Assembly (NCBI RefSeq): GCF_029168945.1
Contig: NC_083609.1
Coordinates: forward strand, 21,821,501-21,885,500
Direction: 5' to 3'
DNA: 64,000 nt
Origin: Cannabis sativa
Taxonomy: Eukaryota; Streptophyta; Magnoliopsida; Rosales; Cannabaceae
Part shown: piece after piece, positions 60,561 to 64,000 of the stretch
Layout of the letters: every line of letters starts with the position of its first letter
How positions within the stretch are numbered: position 1 is the first letter of the stretch
Made by a program: the position numbers and the translations under genes
Notes under the pieces: generated by a model
The model's database searches: none
What the model was told of the DNA's origin: nothing
What the model saw: the letters and a program-made list of their open reading frames with translations, nothing else

Positions 60561-61784
60561 CTAGTTTGGTGGAGGGCCAAAACGATCCATGTATGCCCTC
60601 CATTGTGCCATCTCCTCTTGAACATTTTCAAACCCATGAGCCATGTCACTCCTTATGGTGTTGATATCATTGTTGAGATTGGTGAGTTGAGAGTTGATAT
60701 CATTCCTCAAGGTTTGAAATTGATTGTCAACCGATGTGTGAAGATGAGTAAAAGCTTCCTCAAAGTTGAATTGGGGAAAGTGAGGCATGGGAGGAGCTTG
60801 AGGAGGCATTTCTTCTTCTTCTTCTTCACTTTCACTTGCGGGCAAGTTAATGTCCTCATCTTGGTCTTCATCATCACTTTCCAAATCAATTTGCATTCTT
60901 TGGCCTCTCTTTGGTGTGAACACCCATTCATTGTTAATAAATTTGTAACCCATAGCCTTGAAAGTTTTGGATCCTAGAATGTCACTAGAGGTAGGATCAT
61001 TTTTCTTTTCATGTAAGGTAGGGATTCCTAAGAGAGGAAAAAGATAGCTAAGAAGAAAACCAAAGGAAAATGCCTTGATCATATTAGGCTTGTTCACATC
61101 AATGATGAATTTTAAAATAAGATAGCCTAGGTTGATTGATGTAGTTTTGGCTAGTATGAGATGCATGAGTAATTGATCAATGGAATTAATCTCATCTTGG
61201 TGTCCACTCCTAGGTGCAAGGTTAGCTACAATGAATTTGTGGAGAATTTTGGCCTCTAAAGTGAGTTGGTGTCTTTTTGGTTTCATAATAATAGGACCAT
61301 CACCACAAAGATTTCTAGAACACTCGTCAAAGTTAAAAATGCCATCATTTTTAAGAGAGAGTTTTGGTTCAAGCAAAATGTCACTATTGGGTGCTCCTAA
61401 CATTTCATTTAGAGATTCTACATTAAGTTCAAAAGCTATTCCTGTAAGGGTTCCTTTAATTCCTAAAGGGGCTAAGCAAGGTTTAATGCAAGCATAAAAA
61501 CCTTGTACTAGTCTAGGATATATTGGAGTATTGATTTGAATGAAAGATGTCCAACCTAGAGTATCAAAATGATGACTAAAATCTACATAATCAAGGCTAG
61601 GTAGATCACAAATTTTACCTTTGAGAATCTTCCTAGAAGAGAAGTCATTGACAAATTTGTGATGATCCTCATCATTGTAGAATAATGTGGGCTCTTGCCT
61701 TGCTTTTGCCCTTATCTCCCTTTGTTGAATTGCACTAGCCAACCTCTTGCTTGCTCTTGAGGAGGGATTAGATGAAGAAGCCAT
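60561..61784 (-). CDS. Retroelement ORF with putative plant transposon protein domain (407 aa)
   Basis: An intact ORF starting MASSSNPSSRASKRLAS (ATG at 61784; an in-frame ATG lies three codons earlier). Residues 40-290 resemble the plant 'putative plant transposon protein' domain (PF20167), with RLVQGFYACI, LNEMLGAPNSD and LILKFIIDVNKPNM-like segments. An acidic stretch follows (ESDDEDQDEDINLPASESE), then a Pro-rich linker and a C-terminal predicted coiled coil (LRNDINSQLTNLNNDINTI). This architecture recalls a gag-like capsid protein with an oligomerising tail, but no zinc knuckle is present. Role is not established. It is the only ORF between PPT and leader, so the element is non-autonomous. 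Confidence 0.75.
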   Translation of the reverse strand: MASSSNPSSRASKRLASAIQQREIRAKARQEPTLFYNDEDHHKFVNDFSSRKILKGKICDLPSLDYVDFSHHFDTLGWTSFIQINTPIYPRLVQGFYACIKPCLAPLGIKGTLTGIAFELNVESLNEMLGAPNSDILLEPKLSLKNDGIFNFDECSRNLCGDGPIIMKPKRHQLTLEAKILHKFIVANLAPRSGHQDEINSIDQLLMHLILAKTTSINLGYLILKFIIDVNKPNMIKAFSFGFLLSYLFPLLGIPTLHEKKNDPTSSDILGSKTFKAMGYKFINNEWVFTPKRGQRMQIDLESDDEDQDEDINLPASESEEEEEEMPPQAPPMPHFPQFNFEEAFTHLHTSVDNQFQTLRNDINSQLTNLNNDINTIRSDMAHGFENVQEEMAQWRAYMDRFGPPPN

Positions 61785-62520
61785 GAAGAACACACTTTTT
61801 TGTTTAATTGATGGAGGATGAGTGTTAGGGTTTGAGAGTAAGAATTTTGAGAGAAAAGGAGGAGTGGCTGCTATTTTAGGGTAGAAAATCTGAATGGGAA
61901 GTGAAAAATTCGGTGGTAGGGTTTTAAGGGGAAAAATCGCAGGTGAAAAGACGAAAAATGGCTTGATTTCTGGTTCCTACGTCATCCGGAATTCCGGATG
62001 GTTTGTGCACAGACAACCAGAATTCCGGTTGGTGCAGCAGACCAGCCAAAAATCCCCTAAAGACGTCCTAAAAATCCCAATTTTAACCCAAATGACCGTA
62101 AACCAATTCTAATACCTTTAATATGATAAAACAAAATTGCTCAAACAAGAAAAACTAAAAAATGATGAAAAATGACGATTTACGGTAAGCTTTTCGAAAA
62201 TTGCCAAGAAAACTAGAACCTTACCGAAAATGAGTTTTATGCAACGAAATTGAAAAATTCTTTTTCCGCCAGTTTGATAAAATAAAATGTGAGGTGTACG
62301 AACTTACGGAATCGAAAAATATTGAAAAATGAGAAATTTTGGCGAAAAACACTCTTTTAGGCCTAAAAATCTATAAATTCAACAAGTGAGGTGCCAAAAA
62401 TTTGTTTTATGCAAATTTCAGTCAAGAAAAACCTATAGGCACACTAAATACATTCAATTTCACATATTCAAACATATAGATACACAAGAAAATCAAATAT
62501 GTAAAAATTCACATGTTCAC
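61785..62520 (-). other. Leader of the 407-aa-ORF element
   Basis: Non-coding. ccggaattccgg (61985-61996) and a second half site (gaattccggttgg) echo motifs in the LTR. No PBS or 5' LTR is found before the LINE starts near 62520; it may lie beyond the window, behind the LINE. Confidence 0.45.
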
Positions 62521-62566
62521 TTGTTTAAAAATCAAGTCCAAAAGGTCCCCCTGTTTTCTCTCTCCC

Positions 62567-63765
62567 ATGGCGAAGAAGAAAAAAGTGGGGCGTAAGCCAG
62601 GCATTAGGCCTCCGGCGGTTGAGGAGGTGGAAGGCGACGAGGAGATTGCAGAGATTCAGGTGACGGAAACAACGGCGGATGGATTGAACCTGATAGCAGA
62701 AATGGTGGTGCACGATTCCATTACTGAACCTGAGGCAATCACATCCAGGGAAAATCAAGCAGAGACACTCGATTTCAACTCTGGGAGTTACGGCAAGAGT
62801 TGGGGGGAGGAATCTGAATCTGAGCAGGTACAAATGAGGGAGACGGTGTGGACTTCAGCAAAGAAGAACTGGGAATCATTCACTCGGGACAAGAATATTA
62901 CCAGGGATCAAAAATTGCTATACACAGAACCTCAAATAAGAGATGGGATTAAGATAGCTCAAGTGGATTTGGAGGAAGTTCAAGAACAGGAAGAGAATTG
63001 GAAGTCAGCAATTGTTTGCAAAGTATTGGGTGCTAACCCTCCGGTAACAGTTTTTGAAGGATTCATTAGAAGAGTTTGGGGGCATTTGGGCGTTCAGCAG
63101 GTGGCAAAGATGAACAGGGGGCTTATCATGGTGAGGTTTAATGATGAGGCCACTCGAGATCAAGCAGTGGAAGCGGGAGTGATCCAATTCGACAGGAAAC
63201 CGGTATTATTCGACCTTGGTCTGCTGATCTGAAATCTATTAATCTTGTTCATTCAGTTCCTATATGGATAAGATTACATGATTTAGGTCTTCAATATTGG
63301 GGGAATAAAAGTTTGAGTGCTCTAGTAAGCACAATTGGAAAACCAATTATGGTGGACCAACATACAAAGGATCGAACTCGAATCCAATTTGCTCGAGTTT
63401 TGGTGGAAATGGAGATCATGGATGCGCCTCCAAAATTCACCCCTTACATAGATGAATTTGGACAATTGCAAGATCAACCCATTGAATATGAATGGCTGCC
63501 CGCTAAATGTGCTAGTTGCTCGAAATTTGGTCACACCATAGCTTCTTGTCGAGCAGAAGAGCTGAGAAAGGAAAGGAAGGAGGGGAAGAACCTGCAAGAG
63601 CAAAAAAACTAGCAAAATGAGAAAGGGGAGGGGGAGATTCAAGGTAAAAATGATCATCGGAATTGGGTTATCCCAAAGAAAAAAGCTACCAAGAGACCTC
63701 TGAAATTGCAAGAAGATAAGGGGGCTGAGATAGCTAAACAACCAGCAACTCATTTACAATTCTAA
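62567..63765 (+). pseudogene. LINE ORF1 (DUF4283 and zinc knuckle), broken
   Basis: RNA-binding ORF1 protein of plant L1 elements. It starts at ATG 62567 (MAKKKKVGRKPGIRPP). The DUF4283 region runs about residues 145-250 (WKSAIVCKVLGANPPV, VWGHLGVQQVAKMNRGL). A frameshift near 63205 splits it: one frame stops at 63232, and the rest of the domain continues in another (LKSINLVHSVPIWIRL, GKPIMVD). The zinc knuckle CASCSKFGHTIASC (CX2CX4HX4C) follows. A TAG at 63610-63612 is a second lesion, with the frame going on to TAA at 63763-63765. Confidence 0.85.
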
Positions 63766-63873
63766 ACAAGCAGGGACATGATTTGGAGGAGCAAAAGGAA
63801 GAGCTGGCAGTGTATGGAGAGGAACAGCCGGAAGGGAAGGGGGTAAGTAACTCAGATCAGACCTTGTTTGCTC

Positions 63874-64000
63874 ATGGATAACACTAACATAGCTTGTTGG
63901 AATGTAAGGGGCATCAATAAAAAAGAGAAACAAGATGTTGTGTATGAGTTTTGTCAGCTGAATAAAATAGGAGTTTGTGGTTTGCTTGAAACAAAGCTAA
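63874..64000 (+). CDS. LINE ORF2, N-terminus of endonuclease domain (partial)
   Basis: Starts MDNTNIACWNVRGINKK and reaches GLLETKL at the window end. CWNVRGIN and the Glu of ETK are the first two active-site segments of the APE-like endonuclease that nicks target DNA. The RT and RNase H parts are outside. It begins about 108 bp after the ORF1 stop. Confidence 0.85.
   Translation, partial: MDNTNIACWNVRGINKKEKQDVVYEFCQLNKIGVCGLLETKL

Larger units (their letters stand above)
62520..64000 (+). mobile_element. L1-type LINE, 5' part (cut by window end)
   Basis: ORF1 (62567-63765) and the start of ORF2 (63874-64000) in the usual order. The precise 5' end is not marked; ccccctgttttctctctccc at about 62548 is a plausible leader. 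The 3' part is outside the window. Confidence 0.85.

Overview
This is a stretch of plant nuclear DNA, most likely from a dicot. Two conserved multi-exon plant genes with GT-AG introns sit in a sea of plant transposable elements: Copia, Gypsy/Tat, LINE, CACTA, hAT/MITE, TRIM and a Mutator-like element. Nothing bacterial or organellar is visible. I cannot name the species from the sequence.

Layout. 1-3.5 kb: a decayed Copia element (+) ending in its 3' LTR. 3.5-6.4 kb: AT-rich DNA with small duplications. 6.4-13.4 kb: a CACTA (En/Spm) transposon with a dead TNP2-type transposase, split by a 2.7 kb solo-LTR-like insertion. 13.4-16.35 kb: an inverted LTR fragment and a LINE remnant (-) split by a 1.9 kb solo LTR with a perfect target-site duplication (TSD). 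16.35-18.9 kb: AT-rich repeats, a MITE, and inside it a 0.9 kb hAT element with a perfect TSD. 18.9-26.1 kb: a complete non-autonomous Gypsy/Tat element carrying gag on + and a separate antisense reading frame, with no pol. It sits inside an AT-rich inverted-repeat element whose other half runs to 27.3 kb. 27.6-32.3 kb: an intact ten-exon gene for the PP6-type Ser/Thr phosphatase catalytic subunit (FyPP type, 303 aa). 33.4-38.0 kb: a 5'-truncated Copia element (-) cut by a 1.07 kb hAT element. 38.0-39.6 kb: microsatellites and other repeat remnants. 39.6-47.7 kb: a very young Copia element (-) with 510-bp LTRs that differ at two positions. Its RT is scrambled by a 129-bp inverted patch, and its leader holds eleven copies of a 16-bp palindrome and a MITE. 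48.9-55.1 kb: an intact ten-exon oligopeptidase-B/prolyl-oligopeptidase gene (753 aa). 56.0-56.4 kb: a TRIM element. 56.5-57.7 kb: a Mutator-like element with long terminal inverted repeats (TIRs) containing a LINE 3' end. 58.6-62.5 kb: a non-autonomous LTR element (-) with one 407-aa ORF. 62.5-64 kb: the 5' part of an L1-type LINE (+), cut by the window edge.

The two host genes look functional: every splice junction keeps phase, and the catalytic residues are present. Nearly all the remaining sequence is transposon-derived, and the nesting gives relative ages. No pathway links the two genes. The most notable structures are the palindrome array in the leader of the young Copia element, the inverted template-switch-like patch in its RT, and the gag-plus-antisense-ORF Tat element.
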